A stretch of DNA of 35,282 nucleotides, taken from positions 1 to 35,282 of the forward strand of contig DATBQE010000096.1 of NCBI GenBank assembly GCA_036561005.1, in the 5' to 3' direction. Both the position numbers and the translations under genes were made by a program. A model generated the notes under the pieces. The model had not been told where the DNA came from. It did not search any database and was given only the letters and a program-made list of their open reading frames with translations. This DNA is from PKWO01 sp036561005. Lineage in GTDB: Bacteria > Pseudomonadota > Gammaproteobacteria > Burkholderiales > Burkholderiaceae_D. Below, piece after piece: positions 1 to 8,414 of this stretch. The stretch's first letter is position 1. Each line of letters opens with the position of its first letter.

Positions 1-152
1 CGGCCATGACCGATGAAGAAGCGCTCGAATCTGCGGCGGTACAGTCATTGACCAGCGGCTTTCATGCAGGCAAGTGGAAGACTCGCCCCTATCGCGCGCC
101 GCACCACACCGCATCGGGGGTTGCACTGGTTGGCTGTAAAAATCGGTATTGA
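1..152 (+). pseudogene. Truncated duplicate of comM (3' end of a 5' fragment, continues left of the window)
   Basis: Bases 1-133 match bases 3273-3405 of the intact comM downstream at a constant offset of 3272. The only mismatch is base 98 (g versus a at 3370), which is silent in an alanine codon. Reading frame and strand are the same, so the fragment encodes ComM residues about 244-288. After the valine-glycine just before the conserved GGGTPRPG stretch, homology stops abruptly at base 134. The frame then adds five unrelated residues (CKNRY) and ends at TGA 150-152. The AAA+ Walker B and sensor regions are missing, so this copy cannot be functional. How much 5' sequence remains is outside the window. 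The near identity means a recent duplication or ongoing gene conversion. Confidence 0.9.
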
Positions 153-238
153 ATGTCAATGTTGGGATTAAATGTCAAAACTAGGTGAGGCATGGATTAG
201 AGGGACAGGACATGTCTCGACACTGTCAACTTTGACAG
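135..238. mobile_element. Putative transposon/IS end abutting the comM fragment
   Basis: Directly after the break in comM homology the sequence begins with TGT. The motif TGTNAA occurs at 135, 154 and 173, a regular 19-bp period. Further TGTC copies lie at 213 and 225. CTGTCAA (223-229) and TTGACAG (232-238) form a perfect 7-bp inverted repeat with a 2-base centre. Terminal TGT plus several short internal repeats of one motif is typical of ends bound by MuA/TniA/TnsB-class transposases and of IS21-family ends. Which family this is cannot be decided by eye. No transposase gene and no matching opposite end were found between here and comM, so the element is either truncated or larger than assumed. 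Confidence 0.45.
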
Positions 239-276
239 GTGTGATCGCCCCACGCCGGCGTTAGCATTCACGAACG

Positions 277-2301
277 ATGAGAACGCGCCCCCCAAAGTCC
301 GACCCTGCGCACCAAAGCGCGGCCGAACCGACCGCGCGTGTAGCCTCGCATCCCTCCATTGAACATTTTGCCGACCGGCGCGCGCAGACCGCAGCGCAAC
401 GAAAGCTCAATGAACTGACCACCACAAGCGCCCAGAACGGGCGCCAACACAAGCTTATCGAAAGCTTCAATTCACGGGCCAACTCGCAAAGCGCCCCTCT
501 TCAAGGTTATTTCATCCATCAGCCTTCGTCCGTTGAAATCGGTACCACGTTCGAATCGCAAGACATTCTCCGCGGCACCTATTCTTCCGCATACGAGAGC
601 ACCAAGGGCACGTTCGGGAACGTTCCACTAGCCGAAGATGGGAACCAAGCGCCGCTCCAAGGCCTCAACAGTACGACGACGCGGCATCACGACAAGGCGG
701 CCGCCCGTGCCTGGAAATCCGTGCCGGACATGAAGATCTCCGATGGTTTGAAGCTCGCCATCGGCACCCGGGGCCAAGCTAAGGAGTTCTTCGCCGAATC
801 TGGCATAGCCGCGCGAAGCAATGCGATTCTGTCCAGTCGCCGGGCCAGCATTCGACTCAAGGAAGAAGGTGGCAGCCTAAAGATTCCGGGAAACGCGGGC
901 GCACTCAAGCGCGTCGTGCCGGCGCGCGAGGTCCCGATCGACGCCCATCATGCCGACGGCCTGGAGAAAATAGCCGGTTTGGCCAGCCACCTGTGCAATG
1001 AAGTCGTGCGCGAAATTCTCGGGCGGTCACGGCGCGTAGTTACGCTGTCCCAACCTGGCCCGCTTGTCGAAAGCCGCGCATCGCTCTCGGCCGGGCTTGC
1101 CGAACCCGTAGGTAAGATCGCAGGTTACATCGCGAACACCGACACGGGCGCGGTGATGCACGACCAAGTCGGCGCCTACGAAGAAAACAACCAGGCCGGC
1201 AGCGATTATCACAATCTGGGTGATGCGGATAAAAAGGCTCGCTCAGCACGTCTGGGGGTAAATGAATATGCGGCGCCCAAAGTTGGCGAAGGATTCGTAA
1301 TCCGCTCACTGGGCACGCCGGCGCTCGGCCCTGCAATGGACGCTAGGCTGAATCTGGAAGAATACCAGGCAGCTATCGCTGCATTAAATGCCGCTGACAA
1401 GACCGCCGATGTGGCCAAGCAACAGACCGATGTCGAGATTCAGGCCATGCGCAATATCTGGGGTGAGCATTACGCCGGCGTGGTCGCGGCAGACGGCGGC
1501 GACACCGTTACTCTGGAAAACTACAACCGCCGCACCGAACGGGAATGGGAGCTTGCGCGCATATTCAACAAACTTTTTGTCGACTTCCATGAGTTTCGCA
1601 CATTCGTCGAGAGCCAGACGCAAACCCTACCTGTGACCCTCACGGCCGATGACTCCGGCCCGTTGATTCGCGGCGCCTTGTCCAATGCCAACATTATGGG
1701 TGAGGAATTGCGGGCCGAATACCGCGAAGCCATCGCCCAAGCTGCGCAATCTGTCACAACCGGCATCGCATTGGACGAAGACCATGCCAAGACCATGATC
1801 CACTTTCAGATGTACGGCAGCAAAGCTGGCCAATCCTTCCACGAACAATTCGTCGGCAGTACGGCCAACGCCTTGACCATGCGCATCGAAGAATCCGCCA
1901 CCGAGGCCAGGAAAGGTCGCCAGGAAGACCTGCAGCGCGAAGCCAGGCGCAAGATTGACAATATCACCAGGTATACCCCCACAGGCAGTCGCACTCTTAC
2001 CGACTTGGCAGACCAAACCAAGCGAGAGCTGGAAGAGCTTTACGGCCAATACCATTTGGCGCTGGACGGCGCCGGAACAAACGCCGAGTTGGCTCGGATC
2101 GATGCCGAGATCAACAACGAGAAATCGGCCAAGGTTGGCAGCTACCTGTTCACCCTCTATGCACATTTCTACCGCGCACTCAAAGGCCAGCATCCGGCTC
2201 AGCGCGACAAGGTCAGCTTACGTGCCGTCGTGGATACCGACATCGGCACTGCTTCAACACCTGGCCTGCTCGCTCTGCAGGCACTGATGCAAAACACCTA
2301 G
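277..2301 (+). CDS. eCIS-associated / polymorphic-toxin-like protein, 674 aa
   Basis: A large soluble protein with no signal peptide or membrane segment. The N-terminus (residues about 28-70) carries a FADRR...AQRKLNEL...SAQ...HKLIESFNSRANS pattern followed by PLQGYF. This corresponds to the 'DNRPEA.AQRKLQEM.NNSP' segment seen before the payload in many proteins linked to extracellular contractile injection systems or DUF4157-type toxins. Further on, WGEHYAGVVAADGGDTVTLENY (395-416, given here as two joined blocks) and FQMYGSKAGQSFHEQF (510-525) match a conserved pair of blocks in the same protein class. Here the blocks are about 90 residues apart because of a helical insertion (residues about 419-509). 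The C-terminal 150 residues are helical and charged, with no catalytic motif recognised. No clear Shine-Dalgarno precedes the ATG at 277; it is the first start after the putative mobile end. The gene sits between a comM fragment and intact comM, so horizontal acquisition is likely. The family link is pattern recognition; whether it is toxic is unknown. Confidence 0.6.
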   Translation: MRTRPPKSDPAHQSAAEPTARVASHPSIEHFADRRAQTAAQRKLNELTTTSAQNGRQHKLIESFNSRANSQSAPLQGYFIHQPSSVEIGTTFESQDILRGTYSSAYESTKGTFGNVPLAEDGNQAPLQGLNSTTTRHHDKAAARAWKSVPDMKISDGLKLAIGTRGQAKEFFAESGIAARSNAILSSRRASIRLKEEGGSLKIPGNAGALKRVVPAREVPIDAHHADGLEKIAGLASHLCNEVVREILGRSRRVVTLSQPGPLVESRASLSAGLAEPVGKIAGYIANTDTGAVMHDQVGAYEENNQAGSDYHNLGDADKKARSARLGVNEYAAPKVGEGFVIRSLGTPALGPAMDARLNLEEYQAAIAALNAADKTADVAKQQTDVEIQAMRNIWGEHYAGVVAADGGDTVTLENYNRRTEREWELARIFNKLFVDFHEFRTFVESQTQTLPVTLTADDSGPLIRGALSNANIMGEELRAEYREAIAQAAQSVTTGIALDEDHAKTMIHFQMYGSKAGQSFHEQFVGSTANALTMRIEESATEARKGRQEDLQREARRKIDNITRYTPTGSRTLTDLADQTKRELEELYGQYHLALDGAGTNAELARIDAEINNEKSAKVGSYLFTLYAHFYRALKGQHPAQRDKVSLRAVVDTDIGTASTPGLLALQALMQNT

Positions 2302-2451
2302 CGGGCTGCGAACTTGCTCTTCGATTCAACGCACAGAGGGGCATGGACCAAGAGACAGAAGGCATATACTTCGTGGATCGTTAATTTCGACTATGGCATG
2401 GTTGCAGACCAAGCCGGAAACAAACAGAGGGCTGCCGTTGAAGGTTATTTC

Positions 2452-2480
2452 TTGGCAAAAGGGACTAATGCCGGTATAAC
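2452..2480 (+). promoter_or_regulatory. Predicted sigma70 promoter of comM
   Basis: TTGGCA at 2452-2457 and TATAAC at 2475-2480 are separated by exactly 17 bases, a near-consensus -35/-10 pair. The predicted start of transcription is near 2487, about 55 bases before the comM start codon and within the LexA box that follows. The 2302-2451 stretch to the left shows no other feature. Confidence 0.55.
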
Positions 2481-2485
2481 AATGA

Positions 2486-2501
2486 CTGTATGAATAAACA
2501 G
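2486..2501. promoter_or_regulatory. LexA (SOS) box overlapping the comM transcription start
   Basis: CTGT (2486-2489), eight bases, ACAG (2498-2501) is an exact match to the CTGT-N8-ACAG LexA operator used by E. coli and betaproteobacteria, with an A/T-rich centre. The flanking bases extend the palindrome by one pair. It lies 5 bases after the predicted -10 box, where bound LexA would block initiation, so comM is probably SOS-inducible in this organism. Confidence 0.65.
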
Positions 2502-2542
2502 TCTATTGAGGCTGCGCCATCTTCCCTGATCAAGGACCAAGA

Positions 2543-4066
2543 ATGAGTTTGGCAGTACTGAAAAGCCGCGCCCTGTCCGGCATGAATGCCCCTGAAGTCA
2601 CGGTGGAGGTTCACCTCGCAAACGGCTTGCCGTCCTTCACGATCGTCGGCCTGCCCGAGACCGAGGTCAAGGAATCCAAGGACCGGGTGCGTGCAGCATT
2701 GCAAAATGCACGCTTCGAGTTTCCTGCGCGCAGAATCACCGTCAATTTGGCGCCTGCCGAACTTCCCAAGGAATCGGGCCGCTTCGATTTGCCGATTGCC
2801 TTGGGCATCCTGGCCGCTTCCGAGCAGATGCCGGCCGACGAATTGCGCGAGTATGAATTTGCCGGCGAACTCTCGCTCTCCGGCGAATTGCGCCCGGTGC
2901 GCGGCGCGCTGGCCATGACCTATGCTATGCATCGTGATGGTGGCCTCTCCGGCAAGCAGCGCTCCTTTATTCTGCCGCGTGCCAACGCCGACGAAGCCGC
3001 CCTGGTAAAGAATGCCGCGATATTTCCGGCTGATTCCTTGCTGCATGTCTGTGCGCATTTCGCCGCGCGCGATGCCAATGCCAGGTTGGTCCGCCACGTG
3101 CCCGTTGCCATCAGCGAAAAGCCGGTATACCCGGATTTTTCCGATGTCAAAGGACAGAAGCAGGCAAAACGCGCACTCGAAGTGGCGGCTGCCGGTTGCC
3201 ATAGCGTTTTGATGGTAGGGCCGCCCGGTACCGGCAAGTCGATGCTGGCAGCGCGCTTTCCGGGCATACTGCCGGCCATGACCGATGAAGAAGCGCTCGA
3301 ATCTGCGGCGGTACAGTCATTGACCAGCGGCTTTCATGCAGGCAAGTGGAAGACTCGCCCCTATCGCGCACCGCACCACACCGCATCGGGGGTTGCACTG
3401 GTTGGTGGCGGCGGAACGCCTCGCCCCGGAGAGATATCGCTCGCCCACCGCGGAGTACTTTTCCTCGACGAGCTGCCCGAATTCAGCCGTCAGGTTCTGG
3501 AGGTATTGCGCGAACCGCTGGAGTCCGGTCAGATAACAATATCGCGCGCCGCGCGCCAGGCCGATTTTCCCGCGCGCTTTCAATTGGTCGCAGCGATGAA
3601 CCCCTGCCCCTGCGGCTACTACGGGCATCCATCCAACAAATGCCGTTGTACGCCGGACGGCATTGCACGTTACCAGGGCAAGATTTCCGGACCGCTGCTT
3701 GACCGCATCGACATGCAAATCGAAGTTGCCGCTTTGTCGCATGAAGATTTGCTGAAGCAATCGGCGGGCGAGCCATCTGCCGCGGTTGCTGCCCGCGTCG
3801 AAGCGGCATACGGCGAGCAATTACGGCGTCAGGGCAAGAGCAACAACAGTTTGAGCACAAAAGAAATCGAACAGCATTGCGGACCGGATGCCGAAGCCGA
3901 CCAACTGTTGCGCAAGGTAATGACGCACATGAACTGGTCGGCGCGTGCCTACCATCGCGTGTTGAAAGTTGCGCGCACCATTGCGGACCTTGCCGGAAGC
4001 GCCGATATTGCACGTGAACATGTTGCCGAAGCGGTGCAATATCGGCGTGCTTTGCGCGAGCAATGA
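2543..4066 (+). CDS. comM: ComM/YifB-family Mg-chelatase-like AAA+ ATPase
   Basis: 507 residues, full length for the YifB/ComM family. The N-terminal ChlI-like domain (about 1-190) is followed by an Mg-chelatase-type AAA+ domain with Walker A GPPGTGKS (226-233) and Walker B VLFLDE (305-310), and a C-terminal Mg-chelatase helical domain. ComM is a hexameric branch-migration helicase that promotes integration of incoming DNA during natural transformation. AAGGA at 2532-2536 sits six bases before the ATG and fixes the start. The promoter at 2452-2480 with its LexA box suggests SOS control. Bases 3273-3405 are repeated at the left edge of the window. The break of that repeat falls at codon 288, in a gene known as the target of AbaR/Tn6022-type islands in Acinetobacter. 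This copy itself is uninterrupted. Confidence 0.95.
   Translation: MSLAVLKSRALSGMNAPEVTVEVHLANGLPSFTIVGLPETEVKESKDRVRAALQNARFEFPARRITVNLAPAELPKESGRFDLPIALGILAASEQMPADELREYEFAGELSLSGELRPVRGALAMTYAMHRDGGLSGKQRSFILPRANADEAALVKNAAIFPADSLLHVCAHFAARDANARLVRHVPVAISEKPVYPDFSDVKGQKQAKRALEVAAAGCHSVLMVGPPGTGKSMLAARFPGILPAMTDEEALESAAVQSLTSGFHAGKWKTRPYRAPHHTASGVALVGGGGTPRPGEISLAHRGVLFLDELPEFSRQVLEVLREPLESGQITISRAARQADFPARFQLVAAMNPCPCGYYGHPSNKCRCTPDGIARYQGKISGPLLDRIDMQIEVAALSHEDLLKQSAGEPSAAVAARVEAAYGEQLRRQGKSNNSLSTKEIEQHCGPDAEADQLLRKVMTHMNWSARAYHRVLKVARTIADLAGSADIAREHVAEAVQYRRALREQ
3273..3405 (+). repeat. Direct repeat, intact-comM copy of the 133-bp duplicated segment
   Basis: This segment of comM matches bases 1-133 with one mismatch (3370). 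Homology ends at 3405, where the left copy changes into mobile-element-like sequence. The true length of the repeat is unknown because the left copy runs off the window. Recombination between the two copies would delete or amplify the 3.3 kb carrying the eCIS-type gene. Confidence 0.95.
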
Positions 4067-4198
4067 GAGCGGAGCCTGAAAACTTTCCGAGCCATCATCT
4101 CCCTCAATCTTTCCCCTCGACCATTGAATTCAGCCGCATAAGAAGCCGCTGAAGCCAAAGGGAATTTCACCCACATCCACCGATAGATTATTTCGCCA

Positions 4199-5119
4199 AT
4201 GGCTATCAATTACCAGTTGATCCTCGATTCAATCTGCGAGGAAGTCAAACCGCTGCTATCGACCGGCAAGGTCGCCAGCTATATTCCGCAATTGTCGAAT
4301 GTATCGCCGTTACAGTTCGGCATTGCCGTATATTGCCTCGACGGCCGCACTTATACGGCTGGAGATGCACACACGAAATTCTCTGCGCAAAGCATCACCA
4401 AGCTCTTCGCTCTGGCGCTGGCGTTCTCTCGCGAGGGCGACAAGATATGGAAGCGCGTTGGTCGGGAGCCGTCGGGCAACCCTTTCAATTCGCTTTCCCA
4501 ACTCGAATATGAGCACGGTATTCCACGCAACCCCTTCATCAACGCCGGCGCACTTGTCATTAACGATATTCTTGCAACACGCTTTGTGCAGGCCGATATC
4601 GCTCTACTGCAATTCATGCGCATGCTGGCGCTTGAACCGACACTTGATTTCGACAAGGCCGTGTGGCTTTCCGAGCACCAGACCGCACATCGGAATTATG
4701 CCATCGCCCATTTGATGAAGGATTTCGGCAATCTGCACAATCCTGTTGAGGACATTATTTCCGGCTATTGCCGTCAATGTTCGATCACCATGAATTGCGT
4801 TGAACTCGCACGCGCGGCCGCCTTCCTCGCCAACCATGGTACGGTGCCGTGGGACCATAACCGCATCCTCGATGCCAGTTCCTCGAAGCGCCTGAACGCC
4901 TTGATGCTGACCTGCGGCACCTATGACGCGGCCGGTGATTTCGCATATCGCGTCGGACTCCCTGCAAAGAGCGGTGTCGGCGGCGGCATTGTGGCCGTTG
5001 TGCCAGGCGAACTGGCTATCGCAGTCTGGTCGCCGGGGCTTGATGCCACCGGTAATTCGCTGGCCGGCAGCATGGCACTTGAAAGGTTCACCACGCTGAC
5101 CACGCGCTCGATTTTTTAG
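4199..5119 (+). CDS. glsA: Glutaminase A
   Basis: 306 residues, normal length for the serine-dependent beta-lactamase-fold glutaminases (YbaS/YneH type) that hydrolyse glutamine to glutamate and ammonia in the cytoplasm. The catalytic S-x-x-K pair is S65-I-T-K68. Other family blocks seen are EPSGNPFNS, the NPFINAGAL segment, an EH..HRNYA stretch, GYCRQCSI, and the C-terminal K-S-G-V-G-G-G. No strong ribosome site precedes the ATG at 4199, but the N-terminus aligns with the family start. The stop codon lies four bases from the end of the convergent cytochrome gene, and no hairpin terminator separates them. Confidence 0.93.
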   Translation: MAINYQLILDSICEEVKPLLSTGKVASYIPQLSNVSPLQFGIAVYCLDGRTYTAGDAHTKFSAQSITKLFALALAFSREGDKIWKRVGREPSGNPFNSLSQLEYEHGIPRNPFINAGALVINDILATRFVQADIALLQFMRMLALEPTLDFDKAVWLSEHQTAHRNYAIAHLMKDFGNLHNPVEDIISGYCRQCSITMNCVELARAAAFLANHGTVPWDHNRILDASSSKRLNALMLTCGTYDAAGDFAYRVGLPAKSGVGGGIVAVVPGELAIAVWSPGLDATGNSLAGSMALERFTTLTTRSIF

Positions 5120-5123
5120 CACA

Positions 5124-6656
5124 TCACAAAGCTTGCAGGAAATTCGTCAGGTCGGCGACTTCCTGCGGCCCAAGCCCGATCTGAAAGCGCCGGTCGTAAA
5201 ACCGGACGACGTCGGCGACGTTTGCCTGCGAGCCGTTGTGGAAGAATGGGCCACGTGCGGCCAGTCCGCGCAGATTGGGAACCTTGAACTTTCCCACGTC
5301 AGCCCATTTCCCGGTGATCAGTGCGCGCCCCGGATCGCTGGTTTGCAATACCGCCCCTGTGTTCAGATTTTTCAGGGTGTACAAAGGTAAATCGGGCGTG
5401 CGCAGAGGCGCCGCTGCAACGCCGGTGTTGAATAAGCGCGGTACCGATTGGGTCCCGGCGTTGGGGCTGTCGTGACAGGTCGTGCAGGTTCCCCTTACCA
5501 ATGACTGGTTCCCTAAATCGTTCAATCCGGCGACACCGGTGATATTGAACGGACGTGTATTGAAAATCTGTTCGCCGCGCGCAATCGAGGCGCGGGCTGC
5601 AGCGCCTGTGGTAGGCGGCGCACCGCCTGCGTTTGGTGCGGGCGGCGGCGCTGCCCCAGTCCAGCCGGTGAAGACGGACATGGCATTGCGATTGAAGGGT
5701 GCCCTGGTTTGATAGTCGCCTGTCAGGAAATCGTTGATGCCGAAGTGGAAGGATTCGGTGGAGAGATTTTGCGCACCGCCGACGGCCCCATTGGCGCTCA
5801 GGCTGCCGGCTGCATTGTCGTTGGCCTGGGCAACAAAAATACTGCTTTCAAAGTTGACGATCGATTGCTGCTGCGAAGCGGTCAAGCCGGCCAGCAATTG
5901 TGCATGCGTCTCGACGGCCGCATTCGACTGCGCCAGCAAATCTGTGTTAAGCAGGGCAAAGCAGCTGGCCGGCGCCACATTGGCCAGACATTCTCCAGGG
6001 CCGGGTGCGGTCAAGGTTTCCCGTCCATCCCACATGACGGTACTGTTGAATTTCAGATTAGCAGTGGGCAGAGGCCGGCGGAACAGCGACAACTGCGCAG
6101 GACTGGCGAACCCGTACGGGTCACTGACCTGGACCAGCTGAAATTCAGCGCCGTTCGGTATCGGCAAACCGACGCGTATCAAGCCCTTGGAAAGCAGCAT
6201 GCTGTAGGCGCTTTGTTTTTGTGCGATTGTGCCGACTGCAGCCATCGGCGAATTGGCGCCGTCGACCAATTGGAAAATGGAATCGCTGCCTTTGCTGACA
6301 TTAAAACGCGCCATCAGCGCTGCCGGCGTCACGCTCCACGCCTGTCCTTCCTGATGGCAGGTCGAACAGGCGCGCCCATTGCCCATGGGGGTGAAAAAGG
6401 GATTGCTGTTATCGATGAATCCCAATGTGCTGAACGTGAGGATGCTTCCGCTGGCGTCGGCAATCGGCACAGGCACTGCGCGCTGCGGCGTCGTGACGAC
6501 ACGCAGCACCTGATCCGTTGCATTGGTGGTGGCCGATGAAGCAGCAGCGCTCTCACTGCCAGAGCCGCCGCAGGCCGATAGCGCCAATGCGGAAGCAAGC
6601 ACGATTGTGAGACGTTCGAATCTTTGTATGAGTAGTTGTTCCGGTGACTGGTCCAT
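5124..6656 (-). CDS. Di-haem cytochrome c peroxidase/MauG-like lipoprotein
   Basis: 510 residues from the ATG at 6656, which has a GGGAG ribosome site six bases upstream; a longer in-frame start is less likely because it would put 40 unrelated residues before the signal. The N-terminus is a lipoprotein signal with lipobox LSAC (Cys29) followed by a Gly/Ser linker, so the protein should be membrane-anchored facing the periplasm. Two CxxCH haem-binding motifs, CSTCH (97-101) and CTTCH (391-395), and a C-terminal KFKVPNLRGL...GPFFHNGS block place it in the bacterial di-haem peroxidase/MauG superfamily, although it is longer than classical CcpA (about 330 residues). The substrate is unknown: peroxide reduction or oxidation of an organic or protein substrate are both possible. 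A Pro/Gly-rich insert (about 335-352) precedes the second haem domain. Confidence 0.8.
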   Translation of the reverse strand: MDQSPEQLLIQRFERLTIVLASALALSACGGSGSESAAASSATTNATDQVLRVVTTPQRAVPVPIADASGSILTFSTLGFIDNSNPFFTPMGNGRACSTCHQEGQAWSVTPAALMARFNVSKGSDSIFQLVDGANSPMAAVGTIAQKQSAYSMLLSKGLIRVGLPIPNGAEFQLVQVSDPYGFASPAQLSLFRRPLPTANLKFNSTVMWDGRETLTAPGPGECLANVAPASCFALLNTDLLAQSNAAVETHAQLLAGLTASQQQSIVNFESSIFVAQANDNAAGSLSANGAVGGAQNLSTESFHFGINDFLTGDYQTRAPFNRNAMSVFTGWTGAAPPPAPNAGGAPPTTGAAARASIARGEQIFNTRPFNITGVAGLNDLGNQSLVRGTCTTCHDSPNAGTQSVPRLFNTGVAAAPLRTPDLPLYTLKNLNTGAVLQTSDPGRALITGKWADVGKFKVPNLRGLAARGPFFHNGSQANVADVVRFYDRRFQIGLGPQEVADLTNFLQAL

Positions 6657-6884
6657 GGCGGCTCCCTTTTTGTATGAACGCCCCCAGCTTGCAAGCAAAA
6701 TGTGCAGAAAAAATGGACGCCAATCCAATTCATGCATTTTCGGTGTCACCCGCACTAATTCACTATTGCTCCACAATTTGCCGCCAATATTGCATACTGA
6801 AGTTTTCCTCCACCGAGATTGCTACATTGTGTATTTGCAAAAAAATATTGGCTGCAGCGCTCAGACCGGCCTTGCGGGGGCTAA

Positions 6885-8414
6885 ATGATGCGCCCTACCA
6901 TTGCCTTCAAGCTCGCCATGGCGGCTATCGTCATGGTGGTGCTTTGCCTCGGTACGATGGCATGGGTCACAAGCCGCAATATTGAGAAGGGATTCATTGC
7001 GTACCTGAACGAATTGCAGGACCAGCATCTCGACCAGGTGAAAGACATACTCACTGAACAGTATCGCGTGCGCGGCAATTTCGACTGGTTGCGAGGCAAC
7101 CCGCGCGCCTTGAACGAATTGATTGCGCAACGCAACGGCGACATTCACCCGGAAGCCGACGATCCGCCGCCGCGCTTGGAGGATACGCCCGAGCAGGCCG
7201 GCCCGCCGCCCCGCTCGGATGACGAGCCGCCGGGGCGGCGCGATCCCAGGTTCGACACCGATCAGAATCGACCGCGCGCATTCCCGCCACCCAGGACGCG
7301 GCGCCCGCCACCCGCCGATCCGTTCGGATTCGGCCCCCGGCTCAGCTTGCACGACGCCGAGGGAAGACCGGTGATCGGCCCGCCCAATCCCGGTCCGGGC
7401 CAAGTGCGCGCGATAGAGATCGATGGTCGCGTCGTCGGCACGCTGACCTTGATTCCGTTGCGCGAGATACCCGCCCCCTCGGCAGTCGGGTTCGTACGCG
7501 GTCAAATCCACGACATTTTGTGGCTGGCCGGCGCACTGGTGCTGCTTTCCGCATTGCTGGCCGTATGGTTGGCGCGCCGCATGCTACGGCCGATTGCAGC
7601 GCTGCGCAAAGTCACAGAGAGCATCGCGCGCGGCAAGCTCGACGCCCGCGCGCCATTGATCGGGCGCGATGAACTGGCCGACCTTGCACAACACGTCAAC
7701 ACAATGGCCATGGCACTCGAAACCAACGAGCAGCAACGGCGCAAGATGCTGGCCGACGTCTCGCACGAATTGCGCACGCCATTGTCGGTCATCCGCGGCG
7801 AAATCGAGGCGCTGCAAGACGGCATACGTGTGGCCGACGCCAAAGCGCTGGCCTCGTTGCACCAGGAAGTGCTGCGCCTCAACAAGCTGGTCGATGACCT
7901 CTACCAGTTGACCTTGGCCGACGCAGGCGATTTGCACTACCAGAAGCAGCGCATCGACCTGGCGCAACTGGTCATGGAAATGACCGACAATTTTCGGGCG
8001 CGCGCAGCCATGGCCGGTTTGCAACTCATCTTTCGTCCACCGCAACGTGACGTGACAATCGTCGCCGATGCCGGCCGGTTGGCCCAGGTCATCAACAATC
8101 TTTTGGAAAACAGCCTACGCTACACCGATGCCGGCGGAAGTATCGTCGCGTCGCTCAGGGTCGACGGCTTACATGCCGAATTGTCCGTTGAAGACAGCGC
8201 GCCGGGGGTGCCGGAGGGCGCGCACAAGCTTTTGTTTGAACGCTTGTACCGGGTTGATCAGGCACGCAGCCGCAGCCGCGGTGGCAGCGGCCTCGGGCTA
8301 TCCATCTGCAAATCCCTGGTGGAAGCGCAGGGAGGAACGATCGTGGCTTTGGCGTCCACATTGGGCGGCTTGAAAATGCTGGTGCGCCTGCCAATGTCCT
8401 CGGAGGAAAGATGA
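6885..8414 (+). CDS. BaeS-like sensor histidine kinase
   Basis: 509 residues. TM1 spans about 7-28. A periplasmic domain follows (about 30-208), with a Pro/Arg/Asp-rich low-complexity segment (about 89-145). TM2 spans 211-230, then a HAMP linker, a HisKA domain with SHELRTP (phosphoacceptor His294), and a HATPase domain with N box NNLLENSLRY, an SAPGVPE G1-like box and GSGLGLSI G2. It would autophosphorylate on His294 and pass phosphate to the response regulator whose start overlaps its stop by four bases (ATGA). This architecture matches BaeS/envelope-stress kinases. The ligand is unknown, and the proline-rich insert is unusual. The start is the first of two adjacent ATGs after a GGGGGC ribosome site. 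Confidence 0.85.
   Translation: MMRPTIAFKLAMAAIVMVVLCLGTMAWVTSRNIEKGFIAYLNELQDQHLDQVKDILTEQYRVRGNFDWLRGNPRALNELIAQRNGDIHPEADDPPPRLEDTPEQAGPPPRSDDEPPGRRDPRFDTDQNRPRAFPPPRTRRPPPADPFGFGPRLSLHDAEGRPVIGPPNPGPGQVRAIEIDGRVVGTLTLIPLREIPAPSAVGFVRGQIHDILWLAGALVLLSALLAVWLARRMLRPIAALRKVTESIARGKLDARAPLIGRDELADLAQHVNTMAMALETNEQQRRKMLADVSHELRTPLSVIRGEIEALQDGIRVADAKALASLHQEVLRLNKLVDDLYQLTLADAGDLHYQKQRIDLAQLVMEMTDNFRARAAMAGLQLIFRPPQRDVTIVADAGRLAQVINNLLENSLRYTDAGGSIVASLRVDGLHAELSVEDSAPGVPEGAHKLLFERLYRVDQARSRSRGGSGLGLSICKSLVEAQGGTIVALASTLGGLKMLVRLPMSSEER

Noticed and set aside
2465..3202. 245-codon antisense frame over comM
   Set aside because: Shadow of the comM reading frame in GC-rich DNA; no ribosome site and no recognisable protein.
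1..4066. Simple insertion of an island into comM
   Set aside because: The downstream comM is complete, including its own promoter and ribosome site, so the gene is not split in two halves across the 135-2542 segment.
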